From Nitrospirota bacterium (GTDB lineage: Bacteria > Nitrospirota > Nitrospiria > SBBL01 > JAADHI01): a stretch of 63,038 nt of DNA. This document shows, one piece after another, positions 17,300-26,851 of this stretch. Location: NCBI GenBank assembly GCA_029261215.1, contig JAJDBT010000039.1, positions 1 to 63,038 of the forward strand, written 5' to 3'. The notes beneath the pieces were generated by a model. The model did not search any database. It saw only the letters and a program-made list of their open reading frames with translations, and was not told the origin of the DNA. How positions within the stretch are numbered: the stretch's first letter is position 1; each line of letters opens with the position of its first letter. The position numbers and the translations under genes were made by a program.

Positions 17300-18268
17300 T
17301 CAAGAAGGACTGGAGGCCGGTTCCGTATAGGCCCCGATTTTTCTCAGACGTTCATAACGCTGCTTTACGCGCTCTTCAGGAGGAATGAGTTCGAGGGCGC
17401 TCACTTTTTTACAAATCGTTTTTGAGATGAGTTCCCCCATCTTTTTGGGATCATAATGCGCACCGCCCAGGGGCTCCGGAATAATATCCTCAATCACACC
17501 CAAGGCCAAGAGGTCTTTTGCGGTCAGACGTAGACTCTCCGCCGCCTCGGAAATTTTCGCCGGATCATCCCATAAAATGGCCGCACAGCCTTCAGGGGAG
17601 ATCACAGAATAAACCGAATATTCCAACATCAACATCTGATCAGCGACCGAAATCGCCAGGGCCCCGCCACTCCCGCCTTCACCAATGACAACGGCAATAA
17701 TCGGGACGCTTAACTGAGACATCACCCATAAGTTTTTGGCAATGGCTTCGGATTGTCCGCGCTCTTCCGCCTGAACGCCCGGATAAGCGCCGGGCGTATC
17801 GACAAAGGTAATAATCGGTTTGTTAAACTTTTCTGCAAGCTCCATGATACGAAGCGCTTTTCGATAGCCTTCCGGGTGAGACATGCCGAAGTTATGGACA
17901 ATGCGATCTTTCACCCCTTTTCCTTTTTCGTGGCCAATCACAATGACAGAACGCCCTTCCAGTCGGGCCAAACCGGTGATCATGGACTTATCATCCCCGT
18001 AAAGACGATCTCCGTGCAGTTCCACAAAGTCTTCAAAGATCAATTTAATATAGTCCGAAGTCCCCGGCCGTCTCGGATGCCGCGCCAACTGTGTAATTTG
18101 CCAGGGGCTTAACTTGCTGTAAATTTCACGCTGAAGTTCCTCCATTTTTTTCTGGAGTTTTGGAATTTCATCCAATTTACGAGAATTGGTCTTTCCCAAA
18201 TCTTTCAGCTGGTCAATCTTTTCCTGGATTTGCATCACGGGTGTTTCAAAATCGAGATATTCTTTCAT
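17300..18268 (-). CDS. accA: Acetyl-CoA carboxylase carboxyltransferase subunit alpha
   Basis: AccA with AccD transfers the carboxyl group from biotin to acetyl-CoA, making malonyl-CoA for fatty acid synthesis. The 322-residue protein is full length: a helical N-terminus (LDFETPVMQIQEKIDQLKDL), then the crotonase-type core with HPRRPGTSDYIKLIFEDFVE, GHEKGKGVKDRIVHNFGMSH, FVDTPGAYPGVQAEERGQSE and the oxyanion-loop GEGGSGGALAISVADQ. accD is not in the window. It follows dnaE by 24 bases, the common dnaE-accA pairing, so both are probably on one transcript. Confidence 0.98.
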   Translation of the reverse strand: MKEYLDFETPVMQIQEKIDQLKDLGKTNSRKLDEIPKLQKKMEELQREIYSKLSPWQITQLARHPRRPGTSDYIKLIFEDFVELHGDRLYGDDKSMITGLARLEGRSVIVIGHEKGKGVKDRIVHNFGMSHPEGYRKALRIMELAEKFNKPIITFVDTPGAYPGVQAEERGQSEAIAKNLWVMSQLSVPIIAVVIGEGGSGGALAISVADQMLMLEYSVYSVISPEGCAAILWDDPAKISEAAESLRLTAKDLLALGVIEDIIPEPLGGAHYDPKKMGELISKTICKKVSALELIPPEERVKQRYERLRKIGAYTEPASSPS

Positions 18269-18292
18269 GTTTCCCTCAAAACGGCATGCGGA

Positions 18293-21200
18293 TTAGGGCG
18301 CATCTGATAAAACAGATCCTCTGCCAAACCGGTCTTCCACCTCCAGTTTTAAACGATCTGATCCGTCCACATTTAACCGCGTATCGACCGCAATGGTCGA
18401 CTCTGTTACAAATTGATCTCCATCCGGTATGCGAATCTTTAAAAAAACCGGAATCCTCCCTGGAGCCTGCTCTAACATTTTATTCAGTTGGGCGATATCT
18501 GAAGGAGAAACTTGCGCCGAGGAAAGCAGAATTGTCATTTTTTGTTTCTTTTCCAGAGGTAGAATCATCGTGGCCTTTAACTTGATTCCCTTATCGCCTT
18601 GATCCAAAGTCCCATTAACCATCAACGGCACGTCCTGATCAATCAGTCCCGCAGCACTACGATAGAGTTCCGGGAAAACAATCACCTCCACACTGCCGAC
18701 CAAATCTTCAATGCGAAGATAGGCCATGCGGTCTCCTCGTTTTGTTGTCGCAACCCGTTTTTGAATCACCATCCCGCAGACCCGAATTTCCCGGTCATCG
18801 TTTATTTCAGAAAGGGCGTCCGTTGGTGTCACCGAGCGCTCTTTGAGCAAACCCTCAAATCGGGTTAATGGATGACAGGTAATATAAAACCCAATCGCTT
18901 CTTTTTCAAGTTTGGCGATTTCACTGTCATCCCATTCCTTGATATCGGGCAACGCAGGTTCAGTCGGATGGACTGAGGCTGAAGCCCCGCCAAAAATGGA
19001 CAATTGTCCACTTTCTACCTCTTTTTTATGCTGTGCCCCCATTTGCATGGCTTGATCCATGACCTCGGTTAAGGCCGAGCGTTTCGCTTTTGAGCCGTCA
19101 AATGCACCACACTTGATCAAGGCCTCAATCACTCGCTTATTGGTTTTTCGGAGGTCGATTTTACGGCAAAAGTCAAAAAATGAGGCAAACGCGCCCAGCT
19201 CATCCCGAACTTCAAGGATCGAGTCCACCGCCCCCTCGCCCACATTTTTAATCGCCGCCAAGCCAAAACGAATGCCTCCGCTTACCACGGTAAAGCCTTT
19301 TTCACTCTCATTCACGTCCGGCGGCAAAATCGTAATCCCCATGCGCCGACACTCGGTAATATAGTTTACCACCTTGTCAGAGTTCCCCATTTCACAGGAG
19401 AGCAGCGCCGCCATAAACTGGGCCGGGTGGTGCGCCTTTAAATAGGCGGTTTGAAAGGTGACCAGGGCATAGGCGGCGGAATGGGATTTGTTAAATCCAT
19501 ATCCCGCAAAATATTCCATCAAGTCAAAAATCTTTTCCGCTTTACTCGCGGAGACCTTCAAAGCAACAGCGCGTTCGATAAATAAAACCTTCTGCGCCGC
19601 CATCTCTTCCGGTTTTTTCTTCCCCATTGCGCGGCGCAAAAGATCGGCTTCACCCAGTGAAAAGCCCGCCAGGGCGTTTGCGATTTTCATCACCTGTTCC
19701 TGATAAACAATCACCCCGTAGGTTTCTTTTAAAATTTCTTCCAGTTTCGGGTGGTCATACTTGATCTTCTTCTTGCCTTGTTTGCGTTTGATGAAGTCAT
19801 CCACCATGCCGCTGCCAATCGGGCCGGGACGGTACAAAGCCAAAATCGCCGTAATGTCTTCAAAGGTTTCAGGCTTCATCTTGGTTAAAAGGTCGCGCAT
19901 GCCGGGACTTTCCAGCTGAAAAATACCCGTCGTTTCTCCCGAGCCGAGCAGGGCATAAGTGTGAGGGTCGCTCAGGGAAAAATCGGCCGCCAACAAAGCC
20001 TCTCCCTCTTCAGGCAAGCGTTTTTTATTGACCATTTTTAATGCCAGATCAATCACGGTCAAGGTTCGCAGACCCAGAAAATCGAACTTGATCAGCCCGA
20101 TTTTTTCGATATCGCCCATTGGATATTGGGTGACTGTTTCACCCTTGCTCCCACGATAAAGCGGCACATGCTCTGTCAGCGGCGCATCGGAAATCACCAC
20201 ACCGGCGGCATGCGTCGAGGCATGCCGGGAAAGCCCTTCCAACTGTTTCGCCATCTCGATCAATTCGCCGATTTTTGGATTATTCTTGATTTCCTCTCCA
20301 AATTTCGGCTCTTGCGCCAGGGCCTCATCCAAGGTGATATTCAGGGTATTTGGCACGAGTTTGGCCAGCCTGTCCACATCGGCGTAGGGAATTTCAAGCA
20401 CGCGGCCCACGTCACGCAAGGCCCCTTTTGCCGCCATCGTGCCAAAAGTGATGATTTGGCAAACATGGTCTGCGCCGTATTTATCGTTCACATATCGAAT
20501 GACTTCGTCCCGCCGGTCCATGCAAAAATCCATATCGATATCCGGCAGGGACACCCGCTCCGGGTTTAAAAATCGCTCAAAAATCAGTCCGTTTTGAATC
20601 GGGTCGATATCCGTAATACCCAGGGCGTAAGCTACTAGACTGCCTGCGGCGGACCCCCGGCCCGGCCCGACCGGAATCTGCGACTGCCGCGCGTAATTAA
20701 TGATGTCCCAGACGATTAAAAAATATCCGGGATAACCCATGTGATTAATAATGTCCAGCTCTTGTTTCAGTCGAGCTTCATATGCGGGATGGAGCGCCGC
20801 TGGAACATGTTTGAGTTGATTCAAACGCCAGGTCAAGCCCTTTTGGGCCAGGGATTCGAGATAGCCCTCACGACTCATGCCGACGGGGGGTTGATAATCC
20901 GGCATATGGGCCTTGCCAAAGGTCAAGTCGAGATCGATCATTTCGGCAATGCGGAGTGTATTGGTCACCGACTGAGGCAGTTCTGAAAAGGCTGCGGCCA
21001 TTTCCTCACCCGATTTTAAATAGAGTTCTTTTGTTTCAAAGCGCATCCGGTTTGGCGTGTGGAAGGTTTTTCCGGTTTGAAGGCAAAGCATGATGTCGTG
21101 TGCGTGGGCATCTTCTTTATGAAGATAATGACAATCATTGGTGGCCACAATGGGAATTTCTTTTTTAGCGGCCAAGTCCACCAATTGCCGGTTGACCTTG

Positions 21201-21793
21201 ACCTGTAAATCCAGTCCATTGTCCTGAATCTCGATAAAAAAATGTTCTTTCCCAAAAATGCGCTGATAATCATCCGCCGCCGCATAGGCCTCTTTTGTTA
21301 GATCACGCGCCAAAAGATAGGGAATTTCCCCGCGAAGACAGCCGGAAAGCCCAATGAGTCCCTCAGAATACTGCTCCAAAATCTCTTTATCGATCCTCGG
21401 CTTGTAATAAAAACCTTCCAGATTGGCAAGAGAGACCAGCTTCATCAGGTTTTTATAACCCCTAAGGTTTTCAGCCAGCAGAATTAAATGATAATAAGGA
21501 TTTGAAGCAATCGCGGTCTCGTAATCATCGGAGTTGGCCCCGTGCCCTTCCTTATCAAAACGGCTTCGGGGGGCCAGATAGGCTTCACAGCCGATAATGG
21601 GTTTGACTCCGCCATTTTTGGCCTTTTGATAGAACTCGATTGCGCCAAAGAGATTCCCGTGGTCCGTGATCGCAAGGGCGGGCATGCCAAATTTTTTTGC
21701 AGAGGAAATAAGCGGAGAGACCCGATTGGCCCCATCGAGCAGGCTGTACTCGGTATGAAGATGAAGATGGACAAATTCTTGTTGCTGTGGCAT
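18293..21793 (-). CDS. dnaE: DNA polymerase III subunit alpha
   Basis: DnaE is the replicative polymerase. The 1166-residue protein has the usual order: PHP domain at the N-terminus (FVHLHLHTEYSLLDGA), the C-family polymerase palm with the catalytic aspartates in PDIDMDFCMDRRDEVI, fingers with GRGSAAGSLVAYALGI, tandem HhH, and an OB-fold region near the C-terminus (IRVCGMVIQKRVATTKRG). The PHP segment keeps several of the metal-binding histidines, as in lineages where it may still act in proofreading. It starts 204 bases from the divergent DUF302 gene and is followed by accA. Confidence 0.98.
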   Translation of the reverse strand: MPQQQEFVHLHLHTEYSLLDGANRVSPLISSAKKFGMPALAITDHGNLFGAIEFYQKAKNGGVKPIIGCEAYLAPRSRFDKEGHGANSDDYETAIASNPYYHLILLAENLRGYKNLMKLVSLANLEGFYYKPRIDKEILEQYSEGLIGLSGCLRGEIPYLLARDLTKEAYAAADDYQRIFGKEHFFIEIQDNGLDLQVKVNRQLVDLAAKKEIPIVATNDCHYLHKEDAHAHDIMLCLQTGKTFHTPNRMRFETKELYLKSGEEMAAAFSELPQSVTNTLRIAEMIDLDLTFGKAHMPDYQPPVGMSREGYLESLAQKGLTWRLNQLKHVPAALHPAYEARLKQELDIINHMGYPGYFLIVWDIINYARQSQIPVGPGRGSAAGSLVAYALGITDIDPIQNGLIFERFLNPERVSLPDIDMDFCMDRRDEVIRYVNDKYGADHVCQIITFGTMAAKGALRDVGRVLEIPYADVDRLAKLVPNTLNITLDEALAQEPKFGEEIKNNPKIGELIEMAKQLEGLSRHASTHAAGVVISDAPLTEHVPLYRGSKGETVTQYPMGDIEKIGLIKFDFLGLRTLTVIDLALKMVNKKRLPEEGEALLAADFSLSDPHTYALLGSGETTGIFQLESPGMRDLLTKMKPETFEDITAILALYRPGPIGSGMVDDFIKRKQGKKKIKYDHPKLEEILKETYGVIVYQEQVMKIANALAGFSLGEADLLRRAMGKKKPEEMAAQKVLFIERAVALKVSASKAEKIFDLMEYFAGYGFNKSHSAAYALVTFQTAYLKAHHPAQFMAALLSCEMGNSDKVVNYITECRRMGITILPPDVNESEKGFTVVSGGIRFGLAAIKNVGEGAVDSILEVRDELGAFASFFDFCRKIDLRKTNKRVIEALIKCGAFDGSKAKRSALTEVMDQAMQMGAQHKKEVESGQLSIFGGASASVHPTEPALPDIKEWDDSEIAKLEKEAIGFYITCHPLTRFEGLLKERSVTPTDALSEINDDREIRVCGMVIQKRVATTKRGDRMAYLRIEDLVGSVEVIVFPELYRSAAGLIDQDVPLMVNGTLDQGDKGIKLKATMILPLEKKQKMTILLSSAQVSPSDIAQLNKMLEQAPGRIPVFLKIRIPDGDQFVTESTIAVDTRLNVDGSDRLKLEVEDRFGRGSVLSDAP

Positions 21794-21884
21794 GCGTACA
21801 TTCTAGATCTATGACCTTCAATCGTCAAGCCCCCTCAATAGAACAAAGCCGTATCTTAACGGCGTATCGACAATTCGTCGCCTT

Positions 21885-21913
21885 TTGACTTTAGGCCTGA
21901 AAGTCTTTATATG
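21885..21913 (+). promoter_or_regulatory. Sigma70-type promoter for the DUF302/DyP genes
   Basis: TTGACT and TATATG with a 17-base spacer. The predicted start of transcription is about 78 bases before the DUF302 ATG. Confidence 0.6.
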
Positions 21914-21997
21914 CTTTGAGCAGCTGAATACGCTAGAATCTCTGATCGTCTGTGTCGAATAGACGCACACCGTCGAAACAAAACCAGGAGGTGAGGC

Positions 21998-22381
21998 ATG
22001 TATTATATCGTTCAAACCACAAAATCATTTGAACAAGCCGCGACAGATCTTGAAGCTGCGGTAAAACGGAACGGCTTTGGCGTGCTGCACATTCATGATT
22101 TGGGGAATACCCTCCGCAGTAAAGGCATCGATTTTAAGGAAAACTGCAAGGTCTTTGAGGTTTGCAATCCGGCTCAAGCCGCAAAAGTGCTGGCGGCAGA
22201 CATGAAGCTGAATATGGCGCTGCCCTGCCGTATTTCGGTGTATACCGAAAACAATGAAACGAAGATCGGTCTCATTAAACCCGTTCCGATGCTCGCGTCT
22301 CTTTCCCAGGATAAGACGCTGCAACAAACGGCAAAAGAAGTCGAAGACAAAGTCATTAAGATGGTGGACGAAGCAAAATAA
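21998..22381 (+). CDS. DUF302 family protein
   Basis: The 127-residue protein has the DUF302 pattern: TTKSFEQAATDLEAAVKRNG, VLHIHDLGNTLRSKGIDF, then VFEVCNPAQAAKVLAADMKL and ALPCRISVYTENNETKIGL. The family folds as a small alpha/beta protein of unknown activity, often found in stress or redox settings. One cysteine (CNPAQ) and a second (LPCRI) are at the family's conserved positions. The binding site AGGAGGTG precedes the ATG. It has a good promoter and is followed 68 bases later by the DyP peroxidase, so a shared response to oxidative stress is a reasonable guess. Confidence 0.85.
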   Translation: MYYIVQTTKSFEQAATDLEAAVKRNGFGVLHIHDLGNTLRSKGIDFKENCKVFEVCNPAQAAKVLAADMKLNMALPCRISVYTENNETKIGLIKPVPMLASLSQDKTLQQTAKEVEDKVIKMVDEAK

Positions 22382-22448
22382 GGCCATTCTCATCTTTCAA
22401 TTAGGGGACAAACCCCTCTTTTTCCCATGATGATATGAAGGAGAATTT

Positions 22449-23327
22449 ATGAGCAGTATTCAACCGGGCATACTTGGACCCGTACCCCCTTTGGCACGAT
22501 ATCTCACTTTCAATCTCTCCCCCGGAGAAGATCCGCGTCAAAATCTGCACGCGCTCAGTGAAGCCATTGATGGCGATCAAACGGTTGTGGGTTTAGGACA
22601 GTCCTTAATCCTCACACTTGAAGGTCATGTTGAAGGGCTTCGTCTTTTCCCACGTCACGCCGGGCCGGGTTTTGATGTACCCTCGACCGCAGGCGCCCTC
22701 TGGTGCTGGCTAAAAGGGGACGACAGGGGCGAGTTGCTGCATCGCAGCCGTGCCATCGAAGAAACGCTCTCACCCGCCTTTATTCTGGAAAATGTCACAG
22801 ATGCCTTTCAGTACGGGCCCAGCCTCGATTTAACCGGCTATGTCGATGGGACGGAGAACCCGACGGACGAACAGGCCACGGAGGTGGCGACTGTTCACAG
22901 CGATCAAACGGGACTCGATGGTTCGAGCTTTGTGGCGGTGCAGCAGTGGGTGCACGATCTCGATCTTTTTGACGCAATGCCGCAGCATGAGCAGGACAAC
23001 ACCATTGGACGCAAGAAAAGCGATAACGAAGAAATAGAGGATGCCCCCGAATCGGCCCACATAAAACGCACGGCGCAAGAAAGTTTTGATCCGGAAGCCT
23101 TTATCCTGAGGCGGTCCATGCCCTGGGCGGATGAACAATGGGCCGGGCTGGTTTTTGTCGCCTTCGGGAAATCATTCGACGCCTTCGAGGCCCTTTTAAA
23201 ACGCATGGTCGGCGAGGACGACGGGATTCCCGATGCGCTGTTTCGATTTACAAAACCGATCACTGGAAGTTATTTCTGGTGCCCACCCGTGACAGATGGA
23301 CGACTCGATTTAAGCGCAGTGGATTAA
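22449..23327 (+). CDS. Dye-decolourising (DyP-type) haem peroxidase
   Basis: The 292-residue protein is a compact DyP-type haem peroxidase (the YfeX-like group in length). The GxxDG motif is present as LTGYVDGTENPTDEQATE, with its catalytic aspartate. The proximal haem histidine is in SAHIKRTAQESF, followed by FILRRSMPW. No signal peptide or Tat motif is present, so the enzyme is cytosolic or an encapsulin cargo; no encapsulin gene is in the window. It may remove peroxides; the physiological substrate is not known for this group. A small unknown gene follows about 115 bases downstream on the same strand. Confidence 0.93.
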   Translation: MSSIQPGILGPVPPLARYLTFNLSPGEDPRQNLHALSEAIDGDQTVVGLGQSLILTLEGHVEGLRLFPRHAGPGFDVPSTAGALWCWLKGDDRGELLHRSRAIEETLSPAFILENVTDAFQYGPSLDLTGYVDGTENPTDEQATEVATVHSDQTGLDGSSFVAVQQWVHDLDLFDAMPQHEQDNTIGRKKSDNEEIEDAPESAHIKRTAQESFDPEAFILRRSMPWADEQWAGLVFVAFGKSFDAFEALLKRMVGEDDGIPDALFRFTKPITGSYFWCPPVTDGRLDLSAVD

Positions 23328-23441
23328 TTTGGGGCCAGATAGACAGGGGCATGAAAGTTGGTATCATTGTTTGAATAAGAACGGCCTCAAAAGTATTCGG
23401 GCGGGCTTGAGAAAATATTCTAATTTTTATTGGAGGAAAAA

Positions 23442-23678
23442 ATGCGTTCGACACCCAGAGAGGATGATATCGATAAAAACCAGCTCATCGCTGCACTGCT
23501 CACCAATGCCCTCTTTACAGCAAAGCTCGTCCACCTTCAAAAAGGGACCAGCATTGATTCAAAAGGGATTTTTGAGGATGTGTTCGCCACATGGACCGGC
23601 ATCAGCCAACATTTTCATAATGAAACCACTGCGCAGCGAAAAAAAGATAAACAAGGGGAAGATCACCCCAAAAAGTAG
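23442..23678 (+). CDS. Small hypothetical protein, 78 residues
   Basis: The ATG at 23442 is preceded by GGAGG at good spacing, a strong sign that it is translated. The frame is also open from a TTG four codons upstream, but that TTG overlaps the binding site. The product is charged and soluble, with a central helix (LIAALLTNALFTAKLVHLQK) and a lysine-rich C-terminus. I recognise no family. It is followed by a strong bidirectional terminator, so it closes the DUF302-DyP transcription unit. Confidence 0.7.
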   Translation: MRSTPREDDIDKNQLIAALLTNALFTAKLVHLQKGTSIDSKGIFEDVFATWTGISQHFHNETTAQRKKDKQGEDHPKK

Positions 23679-23733
23679 ACAGATCCTTTGCTTCGGGTCA
23701 TTTTGATCAAGTCAAGAGATCGCCTTAATAAAA

Positions 23734-23766
23734 CAAAAAGCCCTCAATTGAGGGCTTTTTGTTTTT
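23734..23766. terminator. Bidirectional Rho-independent terminator
   Basis: A perfect GC-containing hairpin (AGCCCTCAATTGAGGGCT) is flanked by A-rich and T-rich tracts on the two sides. It separates the plus-strand DyP unit from the convergent minus-strand pntB. Confidence 0.92.
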
Positions 23767-23788
23767 AGCGTGGGAGAGAATCAGGTGA

Positions 23789-25201
23789 CTATTTTAAGGC
23801 TTCGGCCATCTGCTCCACAGTGCCTTTGGCATCCCCAAAAATCATCATGGTATTGGGTTTGTAAAACAGTTCGTTTTCGATACCGGCAAAACCCGGTTTC
23901 ATGCTTCGTTTTAAAACCATCACTAATTTAGAGCGATCCACATGAAGAATCGGCATCCCGTAAATCGGGCTTTCCGGATCGGTATCGGCCCCCGGGTTCA
24001 CCACATCGTTGGCGCCGATAACAAGCGAAACATCCGTGTCCTCGAAATCGTCGTTGATTTCATCCATATCAATCAACTTGTCATACGGCACATTGGCTTC
24101 GGCAAGCAGGACATTCATATGCCCTGGCATGCGCCCCGCCACAGGATGAATCGCATATCGTACTTCTGTCCCCTGTTTTTCCAAGCGCTCCGCCAGGTCT
24201 TTCACCGTATGCTGGGCCTGAGCAACGGCCATGCCATAACCGGGAACGATAATCACTGATTTTGCTTTTTTAAAAAACTCTGCGGCCTCTTGAGGAGTAC
24301 CGCTTCTCACTTCGGGTGCGGCTTCAGGCACGGCCGGTTTTGATCCCCCATCAGATCCGGCGCTCACCGGCGGCGTTTTTGGAGCCGCCGTAACCTGACC
24401 GAATCCACCAAACAAGACATTGGTCAAGGAACGATTCATCGCCTTGCACATCAATTGTGACAGAATAATCCCGGCCGATCCGACCAGGGAGCCACTAATG
24501 ATCAAGACATTATTATTCAGGATAAAACCACTCGCAGCCGCAGCCATGCCGGAATAGGAATTTAAAAGGGAGATCACCACCGGCATGTCTCCTCCACCAA
24601 TGGGAATCACCACTAAAATACCCAGCAGGGACGAAATCGCAACCAGGGCCCAAAAAGCCGGCGTTGCCGCTGGCATGAAGGCGAGATATCCAATGAGCGC
24701 CAGTGTCGAAATAAAAAAGAGAAAGTTGAGTCCATGCTGAAACGGGAAAATAATGGGTGCGCCCTTCATGAGTTCTTGCAGTTTCGCAAAAGCAACCAGA
24801 CTTCCGGTCAGGGTCACCATCCCGATCAAAATCGTCAAGGCAATGGTGATCATGGGGTAGGCCGTTAAATTGGACTGGGATCTAAAAAATTCCGCCGCGC
24901 CGACCAAGGCAGAAGCAAGGCCGCCAAAGCCGTTCAAAAGAGCGACCATTTGAGGCATATCGGTCATTTTGATTTTTGTCGCCATGACGGCGCCCAGGGC
25001 TGCTCCGATAATTACCCCGGAGAGAATCATGCCATAACTCACGACCCCATAATTGAGCAGGGTCGCAACCACAGCAATGAACATCCCTCCTTGTGACAAC
25101 AGCATCCCGCGGGGGGCCGTCTCGGGAGAACTTAAAAATTTTAAACCCAGAATAAAAGAAACAGATGCGAGCAGGTAGGAAAACTGAATAAGCTGATCCA
25201 T
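23789..25201 (-). CDS. pntB: NAD(P) transhydrogenase subunit beta
   Basis: PntB carries most of the membrane domain and the NADP(H)-binding domain III of proton-translocating transhydrogenase. The 470-residue protein begins with about nine hydrophobic helices (YLLASVSFILGLKFLSSPET, then AALGAVMATKIKMTDMPQMV). It ends with domain III: VIIVPGYGMAVAQAQHTVKD, HPVAGRMPGHMNVLLAEANV and SLVIGANDVVNPGADTDPES. An alanine/proline/glycine-rich linker lies between the two parts. It is the last gene of a three-gene set with pntAA and pntAB, each separated by at most a few bases. The complex makes NADPH from NADH using proton-motive force. Confidence 0.97.
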   Translation of the reverse strand: MDQLIQFSYLLASVSFILGLKFLSSPETAPRGMLLSQGGMFIAVVATLLNYGVVSYGMILSGVIIGAALGAVMATKIKMTDMPQMVALLNGFGGLASALVGAAEFFRSQSNLTAYPMITIALTILIGMVTLTGSLVAFAKLQELMKGAPIIFPFQHGLNFLFFISTLALIGYLAFMPAATPAFWALVAISSLLGILVVIPIGGGDMPVVISLLNSYSGMAAAASGFILNNNVLIISGSLVGSAGIILSQLMCKAMNRSLTNVLFGGFGQVTAAPKTPPVSAGSDGGSKPAVPEAAPEVRSGTPQEAAEFFKKAKSVIIVPGYGMAVAQAQHTVKDLAERLEKQGTEVRYAIHPVAGRMPGHMNVLLAEANVPYDKLIDMDEINDDFEDTDVSLVIGANDVVNPGADTDPESPIYGMPILHVDRSKLVMVLKRSMKPGFAGIENELFYKPNTMMIFGDAKGTVEQMAEALK

Positions 25202-25203
25202 AT

Positions 25204-25482
25204 TTATCTTGGTCCTTTTTTAAACATTTTGAGCATTCGGCTGGTCACCATAAAGCCACCGACGACATTAATTGTCGCAAAAATCACAGCTAAAAACCCT
25301 AAAGTCGAGCTAATGCCCGCCTCGCCTGTCCCCGCAGCGAGCACGGCACCGACCAGCGTGATGCCCGAAATGGCATTGGCCCCGGACATCAGCGGCGTGT
25401 GCAGCAGAGGCGGGACTCTTGAAATGAGTTCATACCCCAGAAAGGTCGCCAGCACAAACAGTGTAATTGAAAATATCAGCAT
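25204..25482 (-). CDS. pntAB: NAD(P) transhydrogenase subunit alpha, membrane part
   Basis: A 92-residue membrane protein with three hydrophobic segments: ITLFVLATFLGYELI, MSGANAISGITLVGAVLAAG and LGFLAVIFATINVVGGFMVT. It corresponds to the C-terminal membrane helices of the alpha subunit in species where alpha is split. The PLLHTPLMSGANAISG segment is highly conserved in this family. It overlaps pntAA by 7 bases and lies two bases before pntB, so the three are certainly one operon. Confidence 0.96.
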   Translation of the reverse strand: MLIFSITLFVLATFLGYELISRVPPLLHTPLMSGANAISGITLVGAVLAAGTGEAGISSTLGFLAVIFATINVVGGFMVTSRMLKMFKKGPR

Positions 25483-26654
25483 GATCCATTCGCTCCCGCT
25501 TTCGCTTGCTCAGAAGCCTTTATTACGGCCTCGTTGACGATTTGTCCATCATGAGTCACAAGGGACCCTTTTGTGATTTCATCATTTAAATCGATCTGTA
25601 CTGCGTTGTCCCGGCAAAGGTGATTTAAAAAATGAATCATGTTATTGGCATAGAGTTGACTGGCTGCGACCGGAATCGTGGCGGAGAGATTCACCGCCCC
25701 GATGATTTTAATGCCTTCAAAATCGATTTCTCGATCCACGGCAGAATGTTCACAATTGCCGCCTTGCTCCACCGCCATGTCGATCACGACAGACCCTTTT
25801 TTCATATCTTTCAGCATGTCGCTTGTAATGAGAATCGGCGCTTTTCTTCCAGGGATTAAGGCCGTGGTAATGACGATATCAGCCCCTTTCGCCCGTTCGT
25901 GAATGAGGGCCACCTCTTTTTGATGAGAAGCTTCGGAGAGTGCCTTGGCATAACCTCCAGAGCCTTCGCCTTCACCTTCTTCCAGTTCGAGGGCCACAAA
26001 GGTTGCGCCCAAACTCTCCACCTGCTCTTTAACGGCAGGCCGGGTATCAAAGGCCTCAACCACCGCACCCAGGCGCTTTGCTGTGGCGATGGCCTGAAGA
26101 CCCGCAACGCCTGCGCCCAAAATCAACAGCTTTGCCGGATGAAGCGTACCCGCAGCAGTGGTCATCATCGGGAAAGTCCGGCCATAAGCGGCCGCCGCCA
26201 AAAGTACGGCTTTATACCCCGCAAGACTGCTCATCGAACTTAAAACGTCCATTTGCTGGGCGCGGGTAATGCGCGGAATTAACTCGACCGCAAAAGCATT
26301 GATTTTTTTCTCCGCAAGCTTTTGACTGATTTCAAAAGCGGTCAGAGGTTGCAGCATCGCGACAAGCGCGGTTCCGGCTTTCATTAATTCAATTTCGTTT
26401 TTTCCAAGTTGGGCATTGTGTATCGGAGCCATGATTTTCATGACCAGGGCCGCACCACCGTAAAGGCTTTCTGCATCGGCGATGATTTTGGCACCGACTT
26501 CTTCATAATCGCTGTCTTTAAAAGTTGCGCCCAAACCGGCTCCCGATTCGACATGAATCTCGAAACCTTTTTTAATCAGACGCCGGACACTATCGGGCGT
26601 GGCGGCCACACGTTGCTCTCCCGGAGTAATTTCTTTCGGAATGGCTATAATCAT
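25476..26654 (-). CDS. pntAA: NAD(P) transhydrogenase subunit alpha, NAD-binding part
   Basis: The 392-residue soluble protein is domain I, which binds NAD(H). It begins MIIAIPKEITPGEQRVAATP, related to alanine dehydrogenase, and contains the Rossmann motif LLILGAGVAGLQAIATAKRL and the mobile-loop region that includes ALIPGRKAPILITSDML. The N-terminal half resembles the Ald protein at 30100 in this same window, as expected for these two related families. The gene is the first of the pnt operon, 46 bases downstream of a promoter-like pair of boxes. Confidence 0.96.
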   Translation of the reverse strand: MIIAIPKEITPGEQRVAATPDSVRRLIKKGFEIHVESGAGLGATFKDSDYEEVGAKIIADAESLYGGAALVMKIMAPIHNAQLGKNEIELMKAGTALVAMLQPLTAFEISQKLAEKKINAFAVELIPRITRAQQMDVLSSMSSLAGYKAVLLAAAAYGRTFPMMTTAAGTLHPAKLLILGAGVAGLQAIATAKRLGAVVEAFDTRPAVKEQVESLGATFVALELEEGEGEGSGGYAKALSEASHQKEVALIHERAKGADIVITTALIPGRKAPILITSDMLKDMKKGSVVIDMAVEQGGNCEHSAVDREIDFEGIKIIGAVNLSATIPVAASQLYANNMIHFLNHLCRDNAVQIDLNDEITKGSLVTHDGQIVNEAVIKASEQAKAGANGSC

Positions 26655-26699
26655 AGTTCTCGTCCCTTATAAAATGAGTTTTGAAACAAAAGGCCTACA

Positions 26700-26730
26700 C
26701 TTATAGCATAGGCTCTGCCTTTCTCGTCAA
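26700..26730 (-). promoter_or_regulatory. Sigma70-type promoter for the pnt operon
   Basis: On the minus strand TTGACG is followed after 18-19 bases by CTATAAG. The -10 box is about 46 bases upstream of pntAA. Confidence 0.55.
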
Positions 26731-26851
26731 GATTCTATTTCAATAAAAATGGAGAAAAAACAAGCGTTTTTTGATGTTTTAAATTTTGAACCGTGAAAAA
26801 CAGGCTGTGCTGGGGGCACTTCACCTTTATTGCGCCTTTAATTAGGGTTAA

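Noticed and set aside
18160-18585. 141-residue plus-strand frame across the accA/dnaE junction
   Set aside because: It is antisense to two confident genes; its composition is not protein-like.
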